Source: Plutella xylostella (lineage: Eukaryota; Arthropoda; Insecta; Lepidoptera; Plutellidae). Taken from it: DNA of 64,000 bases. Positions 23,601 through 38,600 of the stretch are shown piece by piece. The notes under the pieces were generated by a model that worked only from the letters and a program-made list of their open reading frames with translations, was not told the DNA's origin and searched no databases. The stretch is from positions 2,542,001 through 2,606,000 of the forward strand of contig NC_064009.1 of the NCBI RefSeq assembly GCF_932276165.1. Reading direction: 5' to 3'. Each line of letters begins with the position of its first letter. Within the stretch, counting starts at the first letter, position 1. Position numbers and translations under genes: made by a program.

Positions 23601-26600
23601 TTCCAACTGTAGATAAACCCGATAACTAGCCCGATGAACAGTGAGCTGAACCCTTGCAGTATCAGGCCGATTCTTAGTCCAGTAGCCCCCTTCACCTCGG
23701 CCACATCGTTGCTCAGACGATTGCAGAGTGTCCCCACGGTGTTGGACTGTCTGTCGTAGTATCCCATTTCCTGGTAATAAAAAGCTCAATTTACTTAATG
23801 TGAAAAGCATGTGTTTCTCTTCCCTTAAAAACTGAGTTCCCCAGTAGGCGCTGCGTATCCCGTGATACAGGGTACTCCAGGCTGGCTGTGATGCAGATGC
23901 GATTAATTCATTCATGCTTTCAAAGCATAATTTATAAAAAGAAAAAAGTTTCCAAATAGGTACTCTCCAGAAATACCTGATTAAGCAAGCTCTTGAAGTA
24001 GGCGACGCGTAGTCTAGTGGTCATCTTCAAGCCCGTCTTGGTAAAGATGACACTCTGGAGGCAGGTGCACCCGGCTGAGACCAGTGCGTTGAGGAGCAGG
24101 AGACCAGCGTAGAAATTAGCTTCTCTGGAAACGACTTCGGCGTCGTGGTTACTGAAGATCTGTATTGAAGGAGACGATAGATGGAGATGAACTTGGATCG
24201 CTAAGAAAGAAGAGTAACAAAGTGTTCCTATACTGGCCAACGTACCGACATAGACAGATTGGTTAATTATGTAGGTACGATTATTAACTAATGATAAGCC
24301 TCTACTAAACGATCGAAAACACCACATACAAAATTCCTTGAATCATGCGATCAGAGCGTTATGGATCCTTTGGTTAACCCTGCTGTTAAAATTTCATACA
24401 TCATTTATTAGAAACATTTAACATGCTACATAAAGAAAATGTGTTTATTATCATTCTTACCAAAACAATGTATCCCATAACAATGGACATAACTGGGAAG
24501 CATGCACCTAATACGAAAGCAGCTATACACCCAATCAGTATCAAGTGCCATTCGGGAAGATTCTGCTTTAGTATGTCCCAACTGCTGACTTCTGGTATTG
24601 GCTGTTTGGAAAAAAATATAGTGTAATAGGTATTATGTAGCCATCTATTCGACATTCGGTGGAGAGGTCTTTCACGATGCATGTAGTTAGCAATGAGTTC
24701 TTTTGAATTTCGTACAAGGTTGAAAGAGCAAAGTACAAGTTTTCCGGAGGGAATGACGGGACGAACGGTCGGTAATTACCGAAAGTGTCACTTGGAATGT
24801 AACTTATGGGATGTCCCATGGAAAAGGAAACAATCTTACTTCTTCATCCTCGTATTCATCCACATCTTCCACTTCAACCTCCTCAGCTGCCATCGACGAC
24901 GATATCGAATAACGGGGACCAGGAGCGAAATCGAAGGAATCTGGAAAAATATTAAAATTATATGGATTGCTATAGAACCTACTATATTAACTTTATGGCC
25001 ATTTGATCAACAGAGGCCTAGCACGCACGCACTGCATGCCATAAGTTATTTTTGGCGCCTGAAAGAATACAATGATAATATTTCTCTAGCTTCAAGTTTT
25101 CTAGCTTTGTTATTTAAATACTAATGAAAATAAGACACAAGTACCTACCTCTCCGCATAGAAATGTTTCTCACGGTTTTTCTACTGGAGTGTCGTTTCCG
25201 ATCTTCTCTCGCGGCTAACTCGGCGGGTTTCTTATCTTCCATCACATTTTCAATTATATCCGGCTCCTTCGTTTCCTTACCGGTAGTTACCAACTTCCAA
25301 TATATCCCTGCGAATTTAATACATTTTAGATAATTATCTTTAATCGTACTTAGCTAACATACCTATCTAACTTTGCTATGCTATGGCTGTTTTTATTCCA
25401 TATTGCTGTGACATTTTCCCAAGCGATGTGGAGACAATCCAATTCCAGAAAAAACACGGTGTGATGTGAACCAATATCCCATTTGCCAATTTTTTGTGGT
25501 GTGACGATAAAACGAGGACGTCAATGGGAAAATATTAAGTCTGACCAACCTACCTTGTTTGTTCATCAGTTCTTCATGTGTTCCCATTTCCACAATGGTG
25601 CCTTGATCCATGCAAACGATACGATCGGCATTAACTATTGTAGATAATCTAAAACAACAAGTCATTTGAATTTTTCACGCTTAGCCGATATCCCAGATTG
25701 AATACGGTGGTTTATTTTTGTTCGCTTATCAAATAAATATTGCAATACAGATTCTCTATCTTATGGATCTTACCTGTGAGAGACGCTGACAGTAGTGCGT
25801 CCCTGGCTGGCTTTGTCCAAGGCTACCTGGACCATTTTCTCTGACTGAGGGTCCAGGGCAGATGTGGCTTCGTCCAGAAGGAGAATAGCTGGATCTCGAA
25901 GCAACGCCCTCGCTATAGCAATCCGCTGCTTCTGACCTCCTGATAGACTGGTTCCGCGTTCACCGATCAAGGTTTCGTAGCCCTGGTGATTGAAAATGAT
26001 ATGTTTGTTCAGGTCTTTTGGCTTCCTTAGCTTAAATTTTACAGTCGCTATCTTTTTCATGGAGGACATTCTAAATGTGGACCTCACAGCAAGAGGTAAT
26101 TTGCGAAATTCCCTTTCCATGGCCCTTCATGACCTGAGACAAAGGGAAAATAATTCTCACCTTATTTTGAACTCTAGTACCTCGAGTTACGGGCGAAAAC
26201 CAATGGTTTTTTTTAAATTTCCATGACTTATTAAGGGTTAAACTTACATTACTCAAGTTGACTATGAAGCCGTGCGCAAACGCAATCTTCGCCACTGCCT
26301 CAACTTGCTCCTGGGTCGCGTCGGGGTCACCAATCATTATATTCTCACGAATAGTCCCGCGAAACAGAACGGGCTCTTGTCCAACAATTCCTAAAACATA
26401 CGTAAACATGTACATTTGCTAATCTTCTCGATTTATAACCAGGTACTCCCACTCCCATGGCCGACGGATCGGTCGATCGCTCACAAGAACCTCCTCTCAT
26501 TTCTGATGTTCCGACATATGCATATTTATGAACAATCATGTCGACATGGTCAACTAATTGGATTGGTAACACCACGATCAATAAGAATAGCAGAAAATAC

Positions 26601-29600
26601 CTATGCTGGATCGCAGCCATCCCAAATTAAACTTCTTGACGCACCTTCCATCCAGCTTCACTTCTCCCGACTCTGGGTCGTACAGTCTTTGTATCAGCTG
26701 CAGAATGGTTGACTTTCCACATCCAGATGATCCAACAATAGCCACGTTTTCTCCAGGCTTAATGTGCAAAGAAAATTCTTTCAGGATCTGAAATTACCAT
26801 TAATGGGCGGATTACAATATTTATTGTAAGTACCTAAGTTAAAAGCCCTTTTCTTACTAACACCGCCTAGCACGGGGCGCAAGACGCGTACGTGAAGACG
26901 TGACCAAAGCGACTTTGGAACGTCTTGGCGTGCGTGTCTTGCACAAGGTGGCTAGGACTTCTGGATTGATTACCTAGATTGTTCATAAATAACTAAGCAT
27001 TTCACTTACCTTAACATTAGGGCGAGAAGGATAGCTAAACTTGACCTTTTCTAGCAAAATGTCCCCCTTGAGATTTCTTGGTTTTAGTCCACCCGTGCTT
27101 AAACAGTCAATTTGTGGCTTTTGATCTATAAGTTTGAAGATATTGGTGGCTGCCGCCTTAGCGTCGGTGAATGATGACATGTGGGGTACGCAGAATGTGA
27201 TAGACTGTATCCCTATGTAGACACTGAAGAGAATCTGTAAATGAAGAGTTTTTTGTGTCATGATAGTTATCCCATTCCACGGGAAAGACATCTAACAGAA
27301 CCCTTATTACCTTCGAGTAAGGGTAGTTTTTGTTATCAGAATAGATGTCTTTCCCCGTGTAATGGGATATAAGTGACGAAAAGGCTTCGTATAGGGTTAA
27401 TGTTTATAATTTAGGTAGGCTGAAATGATATGTTAACGATCTTGCAGAAAGCTGATGTATTTAATATTGATTATTTTACGGTAATACGCCTGATTGTCTA
27501 CTCTACTCTAGGGCAGCAGAACCAACATTTCCAGATATTACGAATATAACTATACTTACACCAAAAAGGTTCCCAACAGAATACTGCCGTTCGCTCGCCG
27601 GTTTGTTCATGTCGTTCAGAACGAGGCCGGTGCCGTAGAAGATGCAGATGTAATTGACGGAGTAAGCCAGGAACCAGTTGAAGGAGGTCCCGATGCCGTT
27701 GTACACTCCACGCTTCTCACCGCACGCTGCAGCTGGGAGTAGCAGTGATTGGTACCTGGAATTGTATGGTCTAAAGTTTAGCAACACTCAGTCTCGACTA
27801 CAGCTAAACATTTCTTCAATATGCTGTGTATTTGGGTCTAGATATGTAGAGATTAAAAGGTTCCGGTATGTTAGTTGCTAAAGTCTTTAAACAACGATAA
27901 TCATCATCAGCTTATTTATATTACATAGTTCAGTTACACGGTCATGATCTTCATGCATGGAGGTATCTACCTATAATTACTACTCTTTGGAAGTAACACT
28001 GGCATCGCAGCCGGTAACATCTGAGACAGGTAGCCGATCCACTACCAAATATTCTGCATTAGAAGTTCCAGGACAATTTCAGGAGTGTTTTGGATTAATT
28101 TAAGATTCCTATTGTCTTCGATAATGTTATGACTTACCTCTCCAAACTTTTCTGTTCTCCGCCGAACGCCTTCACTGTCCTAATGGACTTGAGGATCTCT
28201 TCCGCCAGCTTGCCAGCTTTACTGAACATGTTCATTTCCTTCATCGATGAAAGCGTTTGATACTGGAATTATAACATACTTATTATTACTTAACTAAGTA
28301 CATAGGTATGCTGGATGGGTTAAAGACTTTTTTACAAATGACAATGAGCTAATAATCGTGTACTGCCTTTTATGATCTTGTAAGACCCTCACTACTCTTT
28401 CCTCGACGTTTAAGTTACTGTTATGCTATGTTTACCTTCTCGTTTCAGTTTTGTTCGCTGAGACTTGCTTAGGACGGTTACGCTAAACTTAGGACGGTTT
28501 TTGTCTGCCAAAGATTGGCAGTAAATATAACGTTTTAAAATTAATAAACGTCCACCTTTAAGTACCTACCGTACGCAACGGTCGCATTGCATTCAGTTTT
28601 CTTAGGACAGTAATTCACACAAGTGCGTCCACTCAATCGCCATTTCTCCGTATATTTATGACATAAGTACTTATATTTGGTGCGATAGGTACGTATGGCA
28701 GCGATAAGTGGACCTAACTGTAAAACCTCCATTACGCTAAGACGGATCATCCACTCACCCGACTAAGCAAAATACTGGATGCAAATGTCACAGGCACCAT
28801 GCACATGCACACCAGCGCCAGCTGCCAGCCCAGCGGCAGCGCCTGCGACAGGCAGATGACGGCGCTGCCCACGTAGTTGGAGATCACCGTCAGCTTCTCG
28901 CCCATGCCCGAGCGGAGCTTCTGGAAGTCCCTGACGGAGTGGTTTGTGAGATATTTTGGAGCTAGCGGTCGCGAGGTTTGTTATCGACGTCGTCGGTAAA
29001 GTTTGTTCGTTCTTTTCGAAAATTACAGCGCCGTATTTATAATGAATCGCGATAAAGTGAGGTTTATCCACGTCGATAACGAACCCGAGCAGCGGCAGCA
29101 GTATGCATGATGTAAGAATTGAAAAAACGATTCGACTTTCCTATAGAGTAGCTAAGATCGTATCGACGTCACACCTACTTCGTCTACTATGCAAATTAAA
29201 TCGCAATTTCTTCGTTGTGATTGCGATAACACATAGGAAGCCCTCGAAAAAAGCTAGTGTGTGAATAAAAAATACATTTTATTAATTAAATGAAGGGTAT
29301 AAAATAACTTACTCTGACATTCTAGAAGCCAAGTTGAATGAGGTGTCCGTGTCGTACCACGCCATGTCTTGACGAAGAACGGCATTCAAGAACAACATTC
29401 GTATTCGCTGGAGCTGAAATAATAAATAATAAAACTTCAAAACATACGGATCTAATGGCCAAGTGTATATAGGTAAAGGGTCTTAAACCGATCGAGCAGT
29501 GAAAATCTACTATAATTTGTATGGCGCGAAGCTACCGCAGTGTATACCGCTATACTCTGTCCATTATATTATTGGTTTTTTGACATTCGAAATCCCATAC

Positions 29601-32600
29601 ATATTTGATGACTGCAAAGGAAAACCAACTTTACTTACCAGACATAAGGAAATGTCAAAAATACAATAACACGCCACGCCATACCAATTCGCGTTTTTTC
29701 GCCACTAGTTACTCGAACAGAGTACATACTCGCACTCCCCATGCAGTTTTAGAGCGGCATTGGAGGTAGGTATGCTAGCTAAATCTGGTAACAGTAACAG
29801 GTATGTACGGCCGGGGGAAAAGAACCTGACCCCTTTTAGATAGCATTGTTACTATGTGAGGGTTTAGTAGGTTTTTACCAAAGACTGTAAGTACATAACA
29901 TCACTAACTAACACCACGCCAGTGAATGTTTATGTTTTTGGCCTGTATGTTAATTAACATAACTATGTGTTCAAAATAACCGAAGCTTCGCCATCACATC
30001 GTCATGGAATATCAATGAATGAAAAGTAATTTGCGAAACGAAAACTCATTTGTATTGTTTTTCCTTTGGAGTTTATTGTTTGGATATACAACCCGCGCAA
30101 AGTTTCTAGACACCTGGCCCAAAAATCTAACCCTCCCCCGCTTCCCCGCGCGAGGCCCCGCTCTCGTCCTTTTGTAGCGTTAGCATAAGTCCGTCGCAAT
30201 TTTATCGAAGAATTATCGGACGACTACCAATAAATATTTTTTATCGTATACTTTTTTGTTACTACTTTAACAAGTATAGTTATCAACTTGAATACTTATA
30301 TAAACAAATATTTATATATTTTATTACAATATAACAAAAGTCAGGTTTTTGTTGTGTGTTTTTACCGGAGCGCTACATGTGTATTATAATTATAACGCCA
30401 CTACACGTCCGCGGACGCCTCAGTCAGTGAGTCCAGCATCGTTTCTTCTCCACTTCTTCTTGATAACTCGAATGCGATGCAAACTCAAGTAGTAGTTAAA
30501 AGTACTAAACACATAAATAGCTGCGACGGCAGCGGTTTCGATGTCCATGTTTGCGAGTAGCGTCTGCCGATATTGAACTCAAGACTGACCAATCAACAGA
30601 CGTGTGGTCGCTGTAGAGATTTGTCTGCGGATGCTTTCGCGTACGTCTGCAGATGCATCCGCAGACGTGTAGTGGAGCCATTATGTTTACGTTCTCGCAA
30701 CAATTTTCTTTATAAAATTATTTCCATTAAAACTGCGCAGTATCAATCATAAACCTCGCCAGGTTTATGATTTTTCTAGCCGAGCTTAATTATAAAAATA
30801 CTGATAGCAAAGAGGAAGAAAAAGAAAGAAGAATTTGGTAATATCGATATTACTTTTTTTGCACTCAGTACAAAAGACAAATGTTATTTAACCCAGGTGT
30901 CTAGTTATCTCGCCCGCCTTGTACGTACGTAAAGAGGTATTAGTTATCGATGATGGTGGTGTATTTTAAAATTAAAAATAAACACAATAAGCCTCAGTTT
31001 CACCATACTCTGTTAGATCATAACAAGGTATTACCTAGTTGTTAACTTTTGACACATCTGTTATAGGAATTTAATATGGAGATGACATATAATCGATGAC
31101 ATTACAATGTAACAGGGGTGTTAATGATCTGACAGACTATGGTGAAACTAGGCATTAGTTGCGATAGTCTTTTTTTAACCGTGAGTACCGAAACTTTACT
31201 GCTTTGCTATTTATCCACGTAATTTATTGCTGCGTTCCTATTGGTCCTAACAAATGTAAGTGTGGAAGAGACATACTCAGTAGGTACTCATCTATTAAAA
31301 AAAGGAGTAAAGGTAGGTACTGTAGAGTCTTACCTGCCGCAAAGCGCTCCAAATGACCAGCTTGACGGACAACACAGCAACCAGCAGACACAACACGGCC
31401 ATGCCGGTCATGCCCGACGCCAGCGCCACGGCGTCCTCCTTTAGGGCTCGCATGTTCTCTTCATTGCTGGCGTTGGTTCTACGGATGAAATGCGGGACTT
31501 CACTGAATGATCGATTCAGAAAAGAGTCAATTTGGCCGACCTAATCTACCTATATCCCATTCCACAGGGAATGACATCTTATAGAACCCTTATTACATTC
31601 GAATAAGGGTAGTTTTTGTTTGTATCAGATGTCTTTCCCCGTGGAATGGGAGGTATATTATAGCTCTGAAAATTTAGCCACTGGACATGACAATACGGCC
31701 ATATTGACGATTAGTTAGGAACATGCAAGTGTAAAGTGGGACCCCTCAACGCTGGACCAAAGACCTCAGATAGGTAGCCCACAGTGGATGAGAAAGACAT
31801 CTGTCCTATTGTGGCGCTCCAAGAGAGGCCTATGTTCAGCAATGGACGATTATGGGCTAATAACAATAATGATGATGAAAGTAGATATTATCAATGTATA
31901 CTCACAAGACTCTGCCTCCACCCATCAACGCCATCAGTGGCAGAGCATTTGACGTTCGTTCTTGGAACGATGTCCTATCGACCAGTGAGTTTCTGGTCTC
32001 TCCATAGAGCATCAGACTGAAGGCTACCCCTACAGCGCTCAGGAAGCCCAGTATAACCCCGAATATTGTGGCCAGAAGTTCGATCCACGTCGCATAGCGG
32101 AACTGTGAAGGAAAGGTTTGTTAATCACTATCTTCTCTTAGAAATTGCTCTTAGTAATAACGCCGCCAATTATACTGTCTATGTTGTGCATTTCCTTTTG
32201 TAATTTCTGTTTGTGTGCAATAAAGAATTATCTAGTTTATGTTTATGTATTACTATCTAATAACTGAATTGTGTTAACTTAACTTATAATGATGAATAAC
32301 TGAATACCTACCATAAGTGATAACTACTAGCTAATTACTAATATACCTTGTTACATAATGCATGTGCTATAAAAATATTTTACTATTAAGAGTAAAATAT
32401 TAAATTATTTATTAGTAGCTCTTAAACCTTTAATGGATTCCTGCTGCTTGTATTAGGCATATTGTATATTTTTGTGTAATTTTTTGTTCAATAAATAAAT
32501 GAATGAAATGAGTTATATTATCTATCTTTTCTTCCAATATTCGCTTCGGCTGAGGCTGCGTTTCCAGTAGGCACAATGTTCGCCTGTAAAGTCTGTGTGT

Positions 32601-35600
32601 GTAAATTTCGTAGAAATATAAAACTGGACAAAAACATTAAAAATATTTTTTATTGATGATGAAGTTATGATTAGCTGTGTTATCGTCATCGCGTTTGTAT
32701 ATTAAATACACTCACGGGCAATGAAATAGTTCCACTCACAAAATGCCGATACCAAACAACCCTAATTTTTTCAAACATTACTTTTAACATTTGAACAAAA
32801 TATTACCGTTTATACCTAGTTAGTAATCCTGATGCTCTGTTAAATGTACTTCAATGTTGCAGAAAGCTTAATTTAGCCTTTTCCGTTTATGAGTAAATTG
32901 GTGTTTTTCGCAGTGGAAACTTTTCATTGTCCGTGAGTGTAAATAAATCGAGTGTGTTTATGTAAGTATAGGTATTATGGATAGGTAATCTAATCATAAA
33001 TATTGGGTACTTACAATTTGGAAGTAACTAATAGTCTTTTGGGCTTCGGGTTTCTTCTTCCTGAAACTAGAATTTGATAATGATAACTTTTAAAGCAGAT
33101 TCTATGCCAGGAGTCTGAGAAAAAAAGCTCAAGGCACCAAAATCACACGTATAGTATTATTGTCTATGGTTATACACTCGAAATTAGGGCCATTTTGGTA
33201 TCGGCATTTTGTGAGTGGAACTTTTCATTACTCGCCAGTGTAGTAGGTAAGTTTTGAAGTATCTGTTTAAATTATGTATCTTTGTAAAATTACAAAGTAA
33301 TTATAAGTATCAATCATAACATTTCAAATGGTGTACACACGGCAACGTCAAATGGTTGGCAGGGCACACTAACGTAGTGTATGTGTGCACACTAACGTTG
33401 TCTATGTGTGCATAAACGCAGAAATCGGTTTACACACCAGTAACAAACCACACACACACACACAACAGCACAAACGAGTTTGCGCGTAGGCAAACGCCCG
33501 TATACCAGCTGTGACATAAGAATATCAACCGGTAGTGTTAGTGAAATAGTTTTAAAATTGATGTGAAGCAAAATTTCACTGCCTGTGTCTATAGACTTCG
33601 TAGCTCATTGGTAGAATGTTAGACTAATGAAATATAGGTCGTGAGTTCGAGTCCACGGATGGTTATTTTTATTTAACTTAATTCAAATTTTGCGTTAATT
33701 TAAACTAATATTGAGTATAAAATTAATATATTTGAAACTGACAAATGACTACAAGCTGCGTAGCTGTCGACTATTTCTCTTCGCCAAAAATATATGATTC
33801 GTTCTTCATTTGAGAATTAAAACCATTCTACCCTCATACAATATGAAGTAACGAAATTTGTTATTAGTTTTAGTGTCAATTCACCTCTGCGTCTGCAAAG
33901 TGATTCACTTTGTGATTTGTCAATTTAATTAATTACTCTTCGCAGTCACTATGGAAAGCATGGAAAGTCACTTAACCATGTTCAAAAAGGCGGAGATAAT
34001 CGTATTTATATGAACAAAACATTACAATTAGTGAAATCGCAAGACGTTTAACGGTAAGTAACAAAGAATTGCAAATATTTTATTTGACTGTTAGAATATT
34101 TGTATTTGTATAAGCTAAGTATTTGTTTTTTTTTGTTTGCAGAGGAGAACTGTTTAATTATGGGTTCACCGATACACAGATTCGGGACATGTAGACAGTA
34201 GTCGTCTATACGGATGCATCACCACGCCATCGAGAAATAGTAGCTGCACATAGCGTTGATCCGTTCTGCAGCACCCGTTCTACGGCCACAACACATGATC
34301 TAGCCCTACAAACCGTACGGGTTCACTTGCGTGCTGCTGGGTTGCGGTGTCGGAGGCCGACGAAGAAAATTGCTCTAACCGGTCAGCATCGTCAAAAAGA
34401 GTGCGTTTTGCGACTGACTATTTTAAACTTTGATTGGTGCAACAATGTGGTGATATTTAGTTATGAAAAGTCCTTTAAGTCAGACAAGGATGGACGTAAG
34501 ATATTATGGCGAAAAAGTGGCGAAAATTATAGTTATTGGGGTAAGCTCAGTAATTTTTATTTTTCCATTTGTATAAGATTTTAGTTATTTTGTTAAATAC
34601 TTATTATTATTTACAATTATGGGTAAGCCAATGTGTTAATGATGTTATTGTTACTGAGGTTGGAATAAGTTATCTTATTTCTAGCTAATTAACATGTTGA
34701 TTCATATAACTAATGACTTGCCTATTTACTTTAGTAAAACAGCCAGTCCATGCTTTTCTGATGTTTATTATGATTTAAAACAGATAATTGAAAATTTTCC
34801 TCATTAATATAAACTACAACTATGTTTTAAAACGAAAAACAACAAAAACGTAACTCCTTAATGTTTATGTTACGGCAAGAATAAATTTGGTAATTTTAAC
34901 ACTTAATAACTTGTTTCATTTACTTTCTGTGTTGCTTTTATTCGTATATACTACAATACAATTATTAACCATGTTAAAAATAAATTAAATCTATAAAAAA
35001 AAACAAAAAAGGAATATTGTAAGTTCAGTGGGATTTGAACCACCATACCGCTTAGTGTATGTCTTGTATCATACCAACTGAGCCATTTAACCTATTACAA
35101 TGCCTTGCAAAATTTTGCTTCATATCATAAAAACAATGAATCATTGTCACTGGCACAACTACATGCTTACAATATCCATGTGTGGGTTTCCCAGAACTAA
35201 ATAATTACGTCGACGTCGCCGACACACACATACACTACCTACGTTAGTGTGCCCTGCCAACCATTTAACGTTGCCGTGTGTACTTACATGGGGGGGTTGT
35301 AACATGCGACCCTTGTACCAACATTGGTACTTGCCTATGGCTGGTAACGGTCTCGGTGATACTCATCCTACTGGTAGGTTGAGTGTCTATAAAGTGCCGA
35401 GAAACGCCGTCTACTACCCGGGGTGACAAGGGTTCAAACAAGTAGAGCCAGCCAGACCACCGACCTACGTCCCCGTCGTGGCCCCTAGAAGTGCTGCAAC
35501 ATTGCACTCGTGAGTGTCACCACTCACTGTTGCAGTAACCAAACGGAGGTGGTCGAAAGGCGAGTCTCCAGCGCCTTAAAACTGGACAACCAGAGCAGGG

Positions 35601-38600
35601 AACATACCCGATATAAAATGGGTCAGTCTGTGGACCAGAGATGGCAGCCCCATCAGCAGACTAGGGTACAGCGGGCTAATCACCTACTTATCTGAATTAA
35701 AATGATTAAAGAAACAGACACAAATGGGATAAACCGGACTGATTTAAAAACGACGACCATTGGCATGAAAAAACGGACTAAGATTGGCTTCTGGAACGTA
35801 AGGACACTTAGGGATGATAGTAGACTTGCTCAAGCGGAAGATAATCTACTTAGATATAACCTGCTCTTTCTCGGGCTAACAGAAGTGCGCAGAAACGGTT
35901 TCGGTGAAGTTCAGGCACCTCAAGGCTGCACTCTCTTGTTCTCTGGTAAAGAAGACGAGAATGACACCAGTGAATACGGTGTTGGATTTCTTCTATCCAA
36001 GGAAGCCAAAAAGAGCCTGATTGACTGGAGACCTATCTCAGAACGGCTTGCCGTAGCGCGCTTTAATTCCCGAGCCCGTAAGATCTCCGTGATCATCTGC
36101 TACGCTCCAACAAATGTCGCAGATACGCAAGCAAAGGAAGATTTCTACAGCTTGCTTACGAAATCATTGAGCGAAATAAAGACCCAAGATATTGTCATAC
36201 TCCTCGGTGACCTTAACGCCAGAATAGGATCGGATAACAAGAACTTTGAAAAATGCATGGGCTCACACGGACTTGGTGTCAAGAATGAGAATGGGCAAAT
36301 GTTCGTAGAAATGTGCAGCAACCACAACCTAGTGATAGGAGGCTCACTATTCCCACACAAAGATTGCCACAAATATACTTGGACACATCCTGCAGGCCTG
36401 ATAAGAGCACAGTTTGACCACATAGCAATAAGTGCAAGGTGGCGTGGCTCGCTGTTGGACGTAAGAAATCGCCGAGGCGCGGATATCGACAGTGACCATG
36501 AACTTGTAGTTGCACAGGTACGCCTCAAAGTTGCGACCCCCCACAGGCCCTCAGTGGGAAAAGTTGGGAAAAGATACGATGTGCAACGACTAAGAAGCAA
36601 AGAAACCCAAGCTGAGTTTAAGATCGAGCTTCGCAAACAGTACGAGAACATGAAGCACCCTGGTCAAGACATAAATGTGGAGTGGAACCAAATGAAAATG
36701 GTCTATAACGAAACCAGCTCCAAAATTCTTGGCCACAAAGCTCACGCAAGGGAAGATTGGATATCAGATCGTTCCTGGGACCTTATACGACAAAGAAAAC
36801 TCCTCAAGGAAAAAAATGTTGCAGCCCCCTCAGATAGCACACTGCAACACCTGCGACTAGAATATAAATACCTGCGCAAAAAGATCTACCGCAGTGTACG
36901 TAGGGACAAACGTGAGTGGGCAGATAAGATCGCAGATACTGCCGAGGCAGCAGCTAAAAGAGGTGACATGAGAGATCTTTACAATGCTACTAAAACACTG
37001 GCAGGTAAAAACCGTCCAAAGAAACGTCCATTGCGGTCGAAGGCTGGAGACCTTATTACGACAGCTGAAGGCCAATTGTTGCGCTGGCGGGAGCATTTCA
37101 CTGAGGTATTCTTGAGCTCTATAAGTAACGATAACCTACAGGACCCGCAGCCACTGGCAGGCATATCAAATAAACTGGATATAAGCACAGACCCACCCTC
37201 AGCTACCGAGATCCATAGCGCGATCAGGACACTCAAAGACGGAAAAGCACCCGGTTCTGACTTAATAGCTTCAGAAATGCTGAAATCAGACATTTCATCT
37301 GCAGTAAACATGCTTACCCCTCTGCTGTCTGATATCTGGGATCAAGAACTTATCCCTGAAGAATGGCGAACTGGACTTTTAATAACAGTACCGAAAAAAG
37401 GTGACCTAAGCAAGTGCTGCAATGGGGACTACCGTTTTTTTGCTCACCAGTTGGCGCCACTGTCGACCTAGGTCAAGAGGTACCATAGCTGTCAAACTTA
37501 TCAAAGGAGACTGTATCAAATTGGCGCGAAATAAAGTTTTAAAATTTTGAATCTTATAAGCTTATTAATTATAAAATAACTATCATCACATCGAGTTACT
37601 ATGCCGCAATGTAGTGTAGATCCGTTATGTTCGGAAAGAAAAGGAGGACTTATGTTAACAAGTGATAAAACTGTTCTAAAACAGTGGCTTGTGAAATAAT
37701 TATTATCCGACAATCTCGTGTACTTATGTGAAAATCATTATAACCAATTTCAGAAAGAACATAATGTAAATAAGGATTAGGCATTTAATAAATACAATAA
37801 AAATAAAAGAATTACACACTGATTTAACTTTTATTTATCCTTTCCGTTTAAACACACTGCTATACAAAAAATATAACACATTAGTAATCCACACAATGAA
37901 TGCTGGTTGAGTTGTTAGTTGAAACTAAATAATGGTAGTATAGTATACTAAGTATTCTATTATTTGTGTGAGTGTCAGTATCTGCACCTGGCTCACTCGA
38001 ATGGAGCCTTTGTGCATATCGCCTTAAGGTCTAAACTCCACTCCTAAGCTTGGACCATTTCCTACCACGCTGGTCCTCTGCAGGTTGGTGGGTTCGAAAA
38101 TCTAGATGTGCAGGTTTTATCACGATGTTTTAATTAACCGTAAGAGCGATGGTATACATTGTACATAAATTCCAAAGTACTCATTGGTGACAATATCTAG
38201 ATCTGGAGTTTAATTATTAGTGTTCACACTGCTATACAAAGTTTCTGAAGGCCACTCAACAGTAAGTATACACTGAATCATTTTTTTGTACTCGTATGAT
38301 GCTGTCCTCTACGTTTCCAACCAAGTTACTGTTACGGTCATAGTCTTGGTGTCTGTAAAAAGAAAAAACATAGCTGTTACCTAAGCAAACAAGCATACAC
38401 TTCGTAAAAAATAAGTTTGTAAACAGTAAACAAACTAACCTCGGAATTAGCTGCTCTTTGAGACTGCTTATTTTTGCGCCTCTTTTCCTTAATTATTCAG
38501 CTTTCAACGACAAATAATCCATATTTGCGATAATTTTGCAAAAAGAGATCACTTTTCAACAGGGAAATGAACGAAAATACAATTTATCACGAAGCGCGCC

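Larger units (their letters stand above)
33335..35282 (+). mobile_element. Tc1/mariner-like DNA transposon with long inverted ends
   Basis: The left end CACACGGCAACGTCAAATGG and the right-end complement CACACGGCAACGTTAAATGG are inverted repeats flanked by TA. Strong matching covers about 55 bases. Weaker similarity reaches inward about 250-330 bases, including GAAGCAAAATTT and a tRNA-like module at each end. The interior carries a broken Tc1-type transposase (33955-34585). It lies in ABCB intron 1. Confidence 0.8.

Noticed and set aside
34327..34584. 85-codon frame as an independent gene
   Set aside because: It is a piece of the broken Tc1-type transposase and is described there.
36145..37311. 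Minus-strand frames inside the LINE
   Set aside because: Antisense shadows of the endonuclease/reverse transcriptase frame; no motifs of their own.
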